NCBI GenBank assembly: GCA_016861045.1
Contig: BOKP01000004.1
Coordinates: forward strand, 310,001 to 374,000
Length of the DNA stretch: 64,000 nt
Source of the DNA: Actinomycetes bacterium
GTDB lineage: Bacteria; Actinomycetota; Thermoleophilia; Solirubrobacterales; 70-9
Direction: 5' to 3'
This document shows, in pieces, positions 1-8,475 of the stretch; positions within the stretch are counted from its first letter, which is position 1; each line of letters opens with the position of its first letter. Position numbers and translations under genes: made by a program. The notes below the pieces were generated by a model. It saw only the letters and a list, made by a program, of their open reading frames with translations. It did no database searches and was not told the DNA's origin.

Positions 1-678
1 TGGGCGAGCCTCGATCCGGACCGGGGGCGGGCGGCGATCAAGTCGTTCGTGGTTCCGCGCTCGAATCCCGGGCTGAAGCTCGACCGGCTCGAGCACAAGC
101 TCGGGATCCGCGCCTCCGACACGGCGGCGTTCATCCTCGACGACTGCCGGGTGCCGAAGGAGAACCTGCTCGGCAGCCCCGAGATCGACACCGAGAAGAG
201 CTTCGGAGGGGCGATGCGGACCTTCGACAGCACGCGGCCGCTCGTCGCGGCGATGGCGGTCGGGTTGACCCGCGCCTGCCTCGAGCGAACGGGCGAGCTG
301 CTCGCCGAGGCCGGCATCGAGCCCGACCCCGACCGCCCGGCGGGCCGGCAGAGCGCCGCCGCGGCGGCGCTGCTCGAGATCGAGGCCGACTACGAGGCGG
401 CGCGCCTGCTGACCATGGAGGCCGCCTGGATGGCCGACAACGGCAAGCCGAACTCGCTCCACGCCTCTTACGCGAAGGCGAAGGCGGGGCGGACCTGCGT
501 CGACGCCGCCCTCCGCTGCGTCGAGCTTTGCGGCGCCGCCGGCCTCGGCGAGGACGAGCTGCTCGAGAAGTGGGCCCGCGATGCGAAGATCCTCGACATC
601 TTCGAGGGCACCCAGAACATCCAGCTCCTGATCATCGCCCGCCAGCTCCTCGGGCTGAGCTCGGCGGAGCTGAAGTAA
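1..678 (+). CDS. acyl-CoA dehydrogenase, C-terminal part (5' end outside window)
   Basis: The reading frame is open from base 1 and ends at TAA 676-678, giving 225 visible residues, so the N-terminal half lies upstream. The visible part is the late beta domain followed by the C-terminal four-helix domain of the acyl-CoA dehydrogenase family. The segment LDIFEGTQNIQLL near the end holds the EGT signature, where medium-chain-type enzymes carry the catalytic glutamate. These flavoenzymes oxidise acyl-CoA to trans-2-enoyl-CoA and pass electrons to electron-transfer flavoprotein. The next genes on the same strand encode a thiolase, a FabG-type reductase and a MaoC dehydratase, so a role in fatty-acyl-CoA turnover is likely. 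Chain length cannot be judged from this fragment. Confidence 0.93.
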   Translation, partial: WASLDPDRGRAAIKSFVVPRSNPGLKLDRLEHKLGIRASDTAAFILDDCRVPKENLLGSPEIDTEKSFGGAMRTFDSTRPLVAAMAVGLTRACLERTGELLAEAGIEPDPDRPAGRQSAAAAALLEIEADYEAARLLTMEAAWMADNGKPNSLHASYAKAKAGRTCVDAALRCVELCGAAGLGEDELLEKWARDAKILDIFEGTQNIQLLIIARQLLGLSSAELK

Positions 679-797
679 CAGGTCCGGGCCCGGATGGGAC
701 CGATGACGGAGCGGCGCGCCGAAGCGGTGGGAGACGGCCGGCCGAGGCCGGTGGACGGCGGACGGATGCCCGTCACGCTCGCCGCGGTTCCCCGGCG

Positions 798-2075
798 ATG
801 AGCCCGTCGCCGCGACAGGCCGTGGTCCTCGCCTCGAACCGGATCCCGTTCGCGCGCCAGAGCGGACCATACGCGCGAGCGTCGAACCAGGACATGCTGA
901 CGGCGGCGCTCGACGGCCTCGTCGATCGCGCCGGGATCGCGGGCGAGCGGCTCGGGGAGGTGGCCGGCGGCGCCGTGCTCAAGCACAGCCGCGACTTCAA
1001 CCTCACGCGCGAGTCCCTGCTGGGGACCCGGATCGCGCCCGAGACGCCGGCCTGCGATGTTGGCCAGGCCTGCGGGACGGGGCTCGAAGCGGCGATCCTC
1101 GTCGCCAACAAGATCGCCCTCGGCCAGGTCGAGAGCGGCATCGCCTGCGGCGTCGACTCCACCTCCGACGCTCCGATCGCGATCAACGAGGGCCTGCGGG
1201 GGGTCCTGCTCGAGATCAACGCGGCGCGGTCGAACCTCGACCGGGTCCGGGCGCTCGGGAAGGTCCGGCCGGGGCAGATCGTGCCGGAGATCCCGCGCAA
1301 CGAGGAGCCGCGCACCGGGATGTCGATGGGCGAGCACGCGGCGATCATGGCCCGCGAGTGGGGGATCGCCCGCGAGCCCCAGGACGAGCTCGCCGCCGTC
1401 AGCCATCGCAACCTCGCCGCCGCCTACGACGGCGGGTTCGAGGACGACCTCGTCACCGCCTACCTCGGCCTCGAGCGCGACCACAACCTCCGTCCCGACT
1501 CGACCCCGGAGCAGCTCGCGAAGCTGGATCCCGTCTTTGGCGGCGCCGAAGGGACGATGACCGCGGGCAACTCGACGCCGCTCAGCGACGGCGCCTCGGC
1601 GGTCCTGCTCGGCACCGAGGAGTGGGGGGCCGAGCGCGGGCTCGCCCCGCTCGCCCGCCTCGTCGACGCCGAGACCGCCGCGATCGACCACGTCGGCGCC
1701 CGCGAGGGCCTGCTGATGGCGCCCGCCTACGCCGTGCCGCGGCTGCTGGCGCGCCGCGGGCTCGAGCTGCAGGACTTCGACCTCTACGAGATCCACGAGG
1801 CCTTCGCCTCGCAGGTCCTCTGCACGCTCGCCGCGTGGGAGGACCCCGTGTTCTGCCGCGAGCGACTCGGGCGTGACGGGCCGCTCGGGCCGATCGACCG
1901 CGACAGGCTCAACGTCCGCGGCGGCTCGCTCGCCGCCGGGCACCCGTTCGCGGCGACCGGCGGCCGGATCGTCGGCAACCTCGCGAAGCTGCTCAGCGCC
2001 CGCGGCGGCGGCCGCGGGCTGATCTCGATCTGCGCCGCCGGCGGCCAGGGCGTCGTCGCGATCCTCGAGAGTTGA
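798..2075 (+). CDS. fadA: thiolase (acetyl-CoA C-acyltransferase, FadA-like)
   Basis: This 425-residue protein is a thiolase, which cleaves 3-ketoacyl-CoA with CoA or condenses acyl-CoAs. The nucleophilic cysteine is C92 in GQACGTGLEA. Later family motifs are YEIHEAFASQ, the AAGHPFAATGG histidine region, and ICAAGGQG at the C-terminus, whose cysteine is the second catalytic one. The frame is open well upstream, but the ATG at 798 begins just before the conserved start region (RQAVVLASNRIPF) and gives a normal family length. It is followed by a FabG-type reductase after 28 bases. The order thiolase, two-domain FabG, MaoC matches the fadA2-fabG4-htdX neighbourhood of mycobacteria, as I know it. 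Confidence 0.93.
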   Translation: MSPSPRQAVVLASNRIPFARQSGPYARASNQDMLTAALDGLVDRAGIAGERLGEVAGGAVLKHSRDFNLTRESLLGTRIAPETPACDVGQACGTGLEAAILVANKIALGQVESGIACGVDSTSDAPIAINEGLRGVLLEINAARSNLDRVRALGKVRPGQIVPEIPRNEEPRTGMSMGEHAAIMAREWGIAREPQDELAAVSHRNLAAAYDGGFEDDLVTAYLGLERDHNLRPDSTPEQLAKLDPVFGGAEGTMTAGNSTPLSDGASAVLLGTEEWGAERGLAPLARLVDAETAAIDHVGAREGLLMAPAYAVPRLLARRGLELQDFDLYEIHEAFASQVLCTLAAWEDPVFCRERLGRDGPLGPIDRDRLNVRGGSLAAGHPFAATGGRIVGNLAKLLSARGGGRGLISICAAGGQGVVAILES

Positions 2076-2103
2076 GCGGGCGGGCGACAGCCGCCGGCGG
2101 GCG

Positions 2104-3513
2104 GTGGCGGTGACCGACGCGTACACGCAGCTCGTCAGCAACCCGTTCGGCGGGTTCGTCGCCCGCAACCTCGGCCTGCCGCGGCCGGTCGAGCTCGACC
2201 GCCACCGGCCCGGAGCCCCGCTGATCGACGGGCGCGTCCTCGTCGGCGCCGCGCCCGGCGGCCGCTGCGCCGCGGCCGTGGCCGCGGTTCTCGCCGAGGC
2301 CGGGACGGCGGTCGACAGCCGCCTCCACGACGAGGTCCGCCAGGCGCTCGGCGCCGCCGCGATCGACGCCGGCGTCTGGAACCCGGAGGCCCCCGGCGCC
2401 CAGCGCTGGAAGGGGCTGGTCCTCGATGCCACCGGGATCGGCTCGAGCGGCGAGCTGCGCGAGCTCTGGTCGTTCTTCCACCCGACGATCCGCCGGCTCG
2501 AGCGCTGCGGGCGGCTGATCGTGATCGGCGCCGAGCCCGGGGAGTGCCCGGCGCCCGCCGCCGCAACCGCGCAGCGGGCGCTCGAGGGCTTCGTTCGCGC
2601 CGCCGGCAAGGAGGTCCGCAACGGATCCACCGCCCAGCTCGTCCGCGTCGCCGCCGGCGCCGAGGGGAGGATCGGCTCGACCCTTCGCTTCCTGCTCTCG
2701 CCGCGATCGGCCTACGTGTCCGGTCAGCTCGTCCGCGTCGGCGCCGGCCGCGACGTGCCCGAGGTCGACCGCGAGCGTCCACTGCGCGGCAAGACGGCGC
2801 TCGTCACCGGGGCTTCGCGCGGCATCGGGGAGGCGATCGCGAACGTCCTCGCCCGCGACGGCGCCGACGTCGTCGGCCTCGACGTGCCGGCGCTCTCCGG
2901 CGACCTCGAGAACGTCGTCGAGCCGATCGGCGGCTCGGCGATCGCCGTCGACATCGCCGCCGCCGATGCGCCCCGGCGGATCTGCGACGCGCTAGCAAAG
3001 CGCGGCGGAGTCGACGTGGTCGTCCACAACGCCGGCGTCACCCGCGACAAGACCCTCGCCGCCATGGACGCCGAGCGCTGGGAGGCGACGATCGCGATCA
3101 ACCTGACCGCAGCGGAGCGGATCAACGACGAGCTGCTCGCGCGCGGGGGTCTGCTCCGCGAGGACGGGCGGATCGTCTGCGTCTCCTCGATGAGCGGGAT
3201 CGCCGGCAACGCCGGCCAGACCAACTACTCGACGTCGAAGGCCGGCGTGATCGGGATGGTCGAGTCGATGGCGCCGATCCTCGCCGAGCGCGCCGCGACG
3301 ATCAACGCGGTCGCGCCGGGCTTCATCGAGACCGCGATGACGGCGGCGATGCCGCTCGGCCCGCGCGAGGCGGGGCGGCGGATGAGCTCGCTCGCCCAGG
3401 GGGGGCTTCCGGTCGACGTGGCCGAGGCGATCGCCTGGCTCGCCGCGCCCGACTCGAGCGGCGTCAACGGCAACGTCGTCCGGGTCTGCGGCCAGAGCCT
3501 GATCGGGGCGTGA
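2104..3513 (+). CDS. fabG: high-molecular-weight 3-oxoacyl-ACP/CoA reductase (FabG4-like)
   Basis: At 469 residues this is nearly twice the length of a normal FabG. Residues 1 to about 225 form a degenerate N-terminal domain with no clear nucleotide motif. From about 228 a full short-chain dehydrogenase domain follows, with TGASRGIG at 235-242, NAG in VHNAGVT, and the catalytic set S362, Y375 and K379 (YSTSK). This architecture is that of the high-molecular-weight FabG reductases, typified by mycobacterial FabG4, which reduce 3-oxoacyl-CoA with NADH. It starts with GTG and ends one base before the MaoC gene, so the two are almost certainly co-translated. Substrate preference is inferred from the family only. 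Confidence 0.9.
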   Translation: MAVTDAYTQLVSNPFGGFVARNLGLPRPVELDRHRPGAPLIDGRVLVGAAPGGRCAAAVAAVLAEAGTAVDSRLHDEVRQALGAAAIDAGVWNPEAPGAQRWKGLVLDATGIGSSGELRELWSFFHPTIRRLERCGRLIVIGAEPGECPAPAAATAQRALEGFVRAAGKEVRNGSTAQLVRVAAGAEGRIGSTLRFLLSPRSAYVSGQLVRVGAGRDVPEVDRERPLRGKTALVTGASRGIGEAIANVLARDGADVVGLDVPALSGDLENVVEPIGGSAIAVDIAAADAPRRICDALAKRGGVDVVVHNAGVTRDKTLAAMDAERWEATIAINLTAAERINDELLARGGLLREDGRIVCVSSMSGIAGNAGQTNYSTSKAGVIGMVESMAPILAERAATINAVAPGFIETAMTAAMPLGPREAGRRMSSLAQGGLPVDVAEAIAWLAAPDSSGVNGNVVRVCGQSLIGA

Positions 3514-3514
3514 C

Positions 3515-4417
3515 GTGGCGCGGGTCCGCGAGCTCGCGACGATGCCGTCGCTCGGCGGGCTCTACGCGCGCGTCGGCCTCGGATCGATCCCGGGCGCGAG
3601 CCTGCTCGGACGCCTGCCGCTGCTGCCCGCGAGCCGCCGGGGCGCCGAGCTGCCGGACGAGCGCCTCCGCCTCGCCGGCGTCGTCGCCGACCGCGACGGG
3701 GTCGCCCGCTACGCCCGCGTCTGCGGCTTCACCCTCCGCGACGAGCTGCCCGGCACCTACCCGCACGTGATGTCGTTCCCGCTCCAGCTCGCGCTGATGG
3801 CGTCGGGGTCGTTCCCGTTCTCCCCGCTCGGGCTCGTCCACATCGCCGACGAGATCACCCAGCACCGCCGCGTCGGGGCCGGTGAGCCGCTCGACCTCGA
3901 GGTCGAGGCCGTCGGCCTGCGCCCGCATCCGAAGGGGCGTGCCTTCACCCTCGTCGTCCGCGCCAGCGCCGGCGGCGAGCCGGTCTGGGAGGAGGCGGGG
4001 ACGATCCTCCGGCGGGGCGGCGGCGGCACCGACGCAGTCCGCGAGCCGGGGCCGCCGGTACCCGAGGAGCTCGGGGCCGGTGCCGAGTGGCGCCTGCCCG
4101 GCGATCTCGGGCGCCGCTACGCGGCGGTCTCCGGCGACCGCAACCCGATTCACCTGCACCCGCTCGGTGCCCGCGCGTTCGGCTTTTCGCGCCCGATCGC
4201 CCACGGCATGTGGACCATGGCGCGCTGTCTCGCCCAGCTCGAGGGCCGGACGGGCGACGCGTTCACCGTCGCGGTGTCGTTCCGCAAGCCGGTGCTCCTT
4301 CCCGGCCGCGTGTGCTTCGCGATGGCGGAGCACGGCGGGAGGATCGCCTTCGCGCTGCGCGGGCCGGGCGCCGGGGAGACGCCCGTGCACCTGCGCGGCG
4401 AGCTGCGGCCGATCTGA
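3515..4417 (+). CDS. MaoC-like (R)-3-hydroxyacyl dehydratase (HtdX-like)
   Basis: This 300-residue protein has two hot-dog halves. The N-terminal half is degenerate. The C-terminal half carries the hydratase-2 motif, with YAAVSGDRNPIHLHP at roughly residues 206-220 and the following FSRPIAHGM; the D and H of this motif are the catalytic pair in the family. The reaction is hydration or dehydration between enoyl- and (R)-3-hydroxyacyl-CoA or -ACP. The GTG start sits one base after the FabG-type stop codon. With the upstream dehydrogenase, thiolase and reductase it supplies a full set of steps for acyl-chain breakdown or elongation. Confidence 0.88.
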   Translation: MARVRELATMPSLGGLYARVGLGSIPGASLLGRLPLLPASRRGAELPDERLRLAGVVADRDGVARYARVCGFTLRDELPGTYPHVMSFPLQLALMASGSFPFSPLGLVHIADEITQHRRVGAGEPLDLEVEAVGLRPHPKGRAFTLVVRASAGGEPVWEEAGTILRRGGGGTDAVREPGPPVPEELGAGAEWRLPGDLGRRYAAVSGDRNPIHLHPLGARAFGFSRPIAHGMWTMARCLAQLEGRTGDAFTVAVSFRKPVLLPGRVCFAMAEHGGRIAFALRGPGAGETPVHLRGELRPI

Positions 4418-4491
4418 GAGCGGCCGGCACCCGGCCCGGGCGCGCCGAGGATCGCCGGGACGCTTGCAGGGAGCTAACAATCGGTCGAAAA

Positions 4492-4530
4492 CCCCCGGAA
4501 ATGCAAGGGATCCTGCGTTTCCCGAGGGGC
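4492..4530 (+). terminator. possible hairpin after the fatty-acyl operon
   Basis: Arms GGAAATGCA (4497-4505) and TGCGTTTCC (4514-4522) pair except for one position, with an 8-nt loop, and are flanked by CCCCC and GAGGGG. It lies about 75 bases after the MaoC stop. There is no T-run, so its action as a terminator is uncertain. The rest of 4418-4714 shows no gene; the motif CGCTTGCA occurs at both ends of this interval with unknown meaning. Confidence 0.35.
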
Positions 4531-4714
4531 GCGGGCGCTGCCATCGTCGCCCCTGCGGGGTGCGATCGCCGCCGTGAAGCCGTCCGGCGGCGTTCCGGGC
4601 CGGCCGCGGCGGGCGCAAGATCCGTTGCAGGTCTGTTAGCGGGCGCTTGCAATCGGCCCGAGCCATCTACCGTGCCGCATCGCGAGTGGGGTCACGGCTC
4701 CCTCGCCGACCGCG

Positions 4715-5983
4715 ATGCGACCGAACCTCTTCCACAGCCGGGCAGGGAATCCTGCCGCGCGCCCGAACACCCTCTTGACGGCCGCGGCGCTGCTGCTTCT
4801 CGCCGCCTGCGCGGCCGCCCTGCTGCTGGGCCCGTCGCCTGCCGCGGCGACGATCGCCGAGCGCCAGGCCGCGCTCGCCGGCGTGCGTGACCAGCAGTCG
4901 TTGCTCTCCGCGCGGCTCGCGGACAGCAACGAGCAGATCAACGCCCTGATCGGCGAGGTCTCGCAGGCGCGGCAGGCCGAGGCCGAGGCCGCGGCCGCGC
5001 TGCGGGCGAAGGAGGAGGAGCTCGACGTCGCGGAGGAGGAGCTGGCCGCAGGGCGCGACCATCTCGCCCGCGTCCGCGAGCGGCTCCGTGCCGCGATCCG
5101 CGAGCTCGAGCGGATCCTCGTCGGCGTCTACAAGTCCGGAGACCCGAACGTCGTCGAGGTCCTGATCGAGTCCTCGAGCTGGGAGGACGCCTCCGTCGAC
5201 GCCACCTACCTCGACCGCGTCCACGACTACCAGGAGGACACGGTCGCCCGCGTAGAAGAGCTGCGCGACGAGGTCGAGAGCACCGTCGCCCGCCTCGCCG
5301 ACGCCAGGGACAGGATCGCCGCCGCCCGCGACGATCTCGCCGCCCGCCATCAGGAGCTCGCCGATCAGCGCGCGGCGCTCGAGGCCCAGGAGCAGCAGCT
5401 CTACGCCGCCCGCGCCGCCCGCCGCCAGACGCTGCAGAGGCTGACCGCCCGCGAGGCGGACCTCGAGGCCGGCATCGCCGACGCGCAGCAGCGCCAGGCC
5501 GAAGCCGCCGCCCCCGACCCAGCCGAGGTCGCGGCGCCGGCCCCGAGCGCGCCGGCCCCGAACGGCGAGACCGCGACGCTCAACCCCGACGGCAGCGCGA
5601 CGGCGCCGGCGAGCGCGCCGCAGCAGGTCAAGGACGTGATCGCGGCCGCGAACGCGATCCGCGACAAGCCGTACCTGTGGGGCGGGGGCCACGGCTCCTT
5701 CGAGGCCTCCGGCTACGACTGCTCCGGTGCCGTCAGCTACGCCCTCCACGGCGGCGGCTTCCTCTCGAGCCCGCTCGACTCGACCGGCTTCATGAGCTGG
5801 GGCGAGCCCGGCGTCGGCAACTGGATCACCGTCTACGCGAACTCCGGCCACGCATACGCGATGATCGCCGGCCTCCGCTGGGACACCTCCGACTCCGGCG
5901 GGGACGGCCCGAGCTGGGCCGACTACTCGAGCTCCTGGGAGCAGTCGCAGAGCTTCACCGCCACGCACCCCGCCGGCTTCTGA
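4715..5983 (+). CDS. secreted NlpC/P60 peptidoglycan endopeptidase with coiled coil
   Basis: This 422-residue protein has a hydrophobic signal or anchor segment at about 20-46. A long Ala/Glu/Arg-rich coiled coil follows to about 265, then a Pro/Ala linker to about 310, then a C-terminal NlpC/P60-type domain. The catalytic cysteine is C336 in YDCSGAVSYAL, and the histidine is H379 in SGHAYAMIAG. The layout resembles RipA-type actinobacterial peptidases, which cut stem peptides of peptidoglycan during cell separation; the coiled coil probably controls access. The gene stands alone between the fatty-acyl operon and a repeat region. Its stop codon is the first base triplet of the tandem array that follows, so its 3' end may vary between strains. 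Confidence 0.9.
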   Translation: MRPNLFHSRAGNPAARPNTLLTAAALLLLAACAAALLLGPSPAAATIAERQAALAGVRDQQSLLSARLADSNEQINALIGEVSQARQAEAEAAAALRAKEEELDVAEEELAAGRDHLARVRERLRAAIRELERILVGVYKSGDPNVVEVLIESSSWEDASVDATYLDRVHDYQEDTVARVEELRDEVESTVARLADARDRIAAARDDLAARHQELADQRAALEAQEQQLYAARAARRQTLQRLTAREADLEAGIADAQQRQAEAAAPDPAEVAAPAPSAPAPNGETATLNPDGSATAPASAPQQVKDVIAAANAIRDKPYLWGGGHGSFEASGYDCSGAVSYALHGGGFLSSPLDSTGFMSWGEPGVGNWITVYANSGHAYAMIAGLRWDTSDSGGDGPSWADYSSSWEQSQSFTATHPAGF

Positions 5984-6263
5984 CCCTCGGCGCGAGAGCG
6001 GCTCCTGACCCGGCGGCGCGAGAGCGGCGACTGACCCGGCGGCGCGAGAGCGGCGACTGACCCGGCGGCGCGAGAGCCGGCGACTGACCCGGCGGCGCGA
6101 GAGCGGCTCCTGACCCGGCGGCGCGAGAGCGGCTCCTGACCCGGCGGCGCGAGAGCGGCTCCTGACCCGGCGGCGCGAGAGCGGCGACTGACCCGGCGGC
6201 GCGAGAGCGGGCGACTGACCCGGCGGCGCGAGAGCCGGCTTCTGACCTCGCGGCGCCGGGTGG
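5981..6263. repeat. 26-27 nt tandem repeat array, about 10 copies
   Basis: The unit begins TGACCCGGCGGCGCG and continues AGAGCGGC plus a variable CTCC, GAC or TTC tail. Units start at 5981 and recur every 26-27 bases to 6242, with a degenerate eleventh copy to about 6263. Two tail variants (CGAC and CTCC) alternate in blocks, which suggests slippage or unequal crossing-over. The first TGA is the stop codon of the NlpC/P60 gene. No long arm symmetry is evident inside a unit. From 5984 to 6504 there is no gene; the array, a unique 90-base stretch and the palindromes at 6353-6464 fill it. Confidence 0.9.
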
Positions 6264-6352
6264 CTAGGTCAGCGATCCTCGTCGGCCCACGTCCCTTTCG
6301 CATGCTTTCCCTCCTGCGTCGCCTGATCCGACCGCTCCCGCACTCGCCAGAT

Positions 6353-6464
6353 CCGACCTGGGGCATTCTCAGCACCGTATGCGGCCGCTAGATGCCCCAC
6401 CCTTGCGGGCCCCTCCGACCTGGGGCATTCTCAGCACCGTATGCGGCCGCTAGATGCCCCACCC
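6353..6464. repeat. two copies of a REP-like palindrome
   Basis: Cores at 6359-6402 and 6421-6464 are identical over about 44 bases, and the preceding CCGACC is also shared. Each begins TGGGGCATTCTCAG and ends ATGCCCCACCC, so the ends can pair (GGGGCAT with ATGCCCC) around the centre CACCGTATGCGGC. A third copy in the opposite orientation lies at 47206-47248. Dispersed, palindromic, intergenic and conserved in the centre, these resemble bacterial REP elements. No transposase gene is seen in the window. Confidence 0.85.
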
Positions 6465-6504
6465 GGGGTGGCGGGGTGGGTCGACCGGTTAGTAAGGTGG
6501 ACCG

Positions 6505-6894
6505 GTGAGCGAGTTGATCCACACCTGCTACCGGATCCTCGACCCGGACGCCTCGGTCGCCTTCTACGAGAAGCTCGGCTTCGAGGTCCTGTGGCGGATG
6601 CCGATCCGCGACGAGGCGACCAACATCTTCATGGGCCTTCCCGGCGACGGGCCGCGCCTCGAGCTCACCCACAACCACGACGTCAGCGAGCCCTACGAGA
6701 TCGGCACCGGCTACGGCCACATCGCGATCACCGTCGACGACCTCGACGGCACCCTCGCCCGCCTGGCCGACCTCGGCATCGAGCCCGAGCGCCCGCCCTA
6801 CACGGTCCGCGAGGGCGGCTCCCGCCTCTGCTTCGTCCGCGACCCCGACGACTACCGGATCGAGCTGATCGAGGCGAACCCGGGCGACGGCTGA
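6505..6894 (+). CDS. VOC-family protein, glyoxalase I-like (lactoylglutathione lyase)
   Basis: This 129-residue protein is made of two beta-alpha-beta-beta-beta units. Likely metal ligands of the glyoxalase I type are present: H in LIHTCYRI, E in RLELTHNH, H in GYGHIAITVDD and E in YRIELIEA. Glyoxalase I isomerises the hemithioacetal of methylglyoxal and a thiol; in actinobacteria the thiol is often not glutathione, so the natural substrate is open. It starts with GTG. The P450 gene follows 44 bases downstream on the same strand, but I see no functional link. The palindromic repeats end about 40 bases before its start. Confidence 0.85.
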   Translation: MSELIHTCYRILDPDASVAFYEKLGFEVLWRMPIRDEATNIFMGLPGDGPRLELTHNHDVSEPYEIGTGYGHIAITVDDLDGTLARLADLGIEPERPPYTVREGGSRLCFVRDPDDYRIELIEANPGDG

Positions 6895-6938
6895 CGATGC
6901 CGGCCCGACCGATCGGCCGGGCCGGTTAGGCTGGACAC

Positions 6939-8267
6939 ATGGCACCCACCGGGGAGCTTCCGCCTGGCCCGCGGGCCCCGAGCGCCTGGCAGTCGTTCGC
7001 TTGGCAGACGCGCCCGATCCCCTACCTGGAACGCTGCCGCGCCCGCTACGGCAAGACGTTCACGCTCGACTTCCTGGGCATCGACCCGTTCGTGATGATG
7101 TCCCGCCCCGGGGACATCAAGGCGATCTTCACGGCTCCCCCCGACGTCCTCCACTCCGGCGAGGGCAGCGCCGTTCTGCTGCCGGTCGTCGGCCCGAACT
7201 CGATCCTGCTGCTCGACGAGGATCGGCACCTGGCCCAGCGCAAGCTGATGCTCCCCGCCTTCCACGGGGAGAAGATGGAGGCGCTGCGCGGCGTCGTGAC
7301 CGACGTCGCCCGCTCCGAGGTCGACGGCTGGACGACCGGCGCCGCGGTGCCGCTCCACCCCTACATGCAGGGGCTCACCCTGGAGGTGATCCTGCGCGCG
7401 ATCTTCGGGCTCGACCGTGGGGCGCGGCTGGAGCGGCTGCGGAAGCTGGTCGGTGAGATGACGAGGTTCGCGATGAGCCCGATCAGCCTGATCCCGCCGC
7501 TGCAGCGCCTCGGTCGCCTGCTGCCTCCGGTCGGCGCCTTCCTCGCGGCCCGCGAGCGGGCCGACGAGGAGATCCAGGGGTTGATCGACGAGCGCCGCGC
7601 CGACCCCGCCGACCGCGACGACGTCCTCTCGCTGCTGCTCCTCGCCCGCCACGAGGACGGCGCGCCGATGTCGAACACGGAGCTCCGCGACGAGCTGATG
7701 ACGCTGCTGGTGGCGGGGCACGAGACGACCGCCACCGAGCTCTCGTGGGCGTTCGAGCGGCTCCTCCGCCACCCCGAGGCCCTCGATCGGCTGGTCGCCG
7801 AGGTCGACGCCGGCGAGGACGCCTACGTCACCGCGGCGATCCGCGAGACCCTGCGCCGCCGCCCGGTGCTCTCGATCGCCGGCCCGCGTCGCGTCGTCTC
7901 CGAGATCGAGGTCGGCGGTCGCACCTACGGACCCGGGTGCCACCTCGTCCCCAACGCCTACCTCGTCCACCACGATGCCGAGATCTACCCCGAGCCCTAC
8001 GCGTTCCGGCCCGAGCGCTATCTCGACGAGGATCCCGGCACCTACACCTGGATCCCGTTCGGCGGCGGCCGCCGCCGCTGCCTCGGCGCCAGCTTCGCGA
8101 TGCTCGAGATGGACATCGTGCTCCGCGCCGTCCTCTCCCGGATGGAGGTCCGGATCGGCGGCGACGGCCACCTCGAGGCGAACCGTCGCCGGATGATCAC
8201 CGTCGTCCCCGCCCGCGGCGCCGAGGCGGTCCTGTCGCAGCGCGGGCGCGCCCCGGTTCCGGCATAA
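6939..8267 (+). CDS. cytochrome P450
   Basis: This 442-residue soluble P450 has no N-terminal membrane anchor. The oxygen-activating I-helix motif is AGHETTATE. The K-helix ExxR is in RETLRRRP. The heme-binding loop is FGGGRRRCLG, with the thiolate cysteine at C381. The family hydroxylates or otherwise oxidises small hydrophobic substrates using electrons from ferredoxin and a reductase; no ferredoxin gene is adjacent. The overall pattern resembles bacterial P450s of the CYP110/CYP135-138 kind, but I cannot assign a family or substrate. ATG start at 6939. The gene converges on the MBL hydrolase gene across about 200 gene-free bases. Confidence 0.94.
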   Translation: MAPTGELPPGPRAPSAWQSFAWQTRPIPYLERCRARYGKTFTLDFLGIDPFVMMSRPGDIKAIFTAPPDVLHSGEGSAVLLPVVGPNSILLLDEDRHLAQRKLMLPAFHGEKMEALRGVVTDVARSEVDGWTTGAAVPLHPYMQGLTLEVILRAIFGLDRGARLERLRKLVGEMTRFAMSPISLIPPLQRLGRLLPPVGAFLAARERADEEIQGLIDERRADPADRDDVLSLLLLARHEDGAPMSNTELRDELMTLLVAGHETTATELSWAFERLLRHPEALDRLVAEVDAGEDAYVTAAIRETLRRRPVLSIAGPRRVVSEIEVGGRTYGPGCHLVPNAYLVHHDAEIYPEPYAFRPERYLDEDPGTYTWIPFGGGRRRCLGASFAMLEMDIVLRAVLSRMEVRIGGDGHLEANRRRMITVVPARGAEAVLSQRGRAPVPA

Positions 8268-8475
8268 CCGCCAACCTGCGCGGGCGGTTTCGTGGCACTC
8301 GGCCGTGAGCCGCCGTCGAGACCCACGAACGGGTCGGCATGGGCCCACTTCGTGACACTCACGGCTTCCACTGCCCCGAGATCCACGTTTCCGCACCGCG
8401 CCGCGGATCGCCCAGGCCCGGACATCCGTGCTCCGGCCGGGCACGCCCTGGGCGGCATGCGACCCGGATGGGGAC

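Noticed and set aside
8268-8475. Similar TTCGTG-CACTC stretches at 8289 and 8348 in the gap between P450 and MBL genes
   Set aside because: The match is short and imperfect; the spacer in GTGACACTCAC is too short for a CRP-type site. I see no supported element there.
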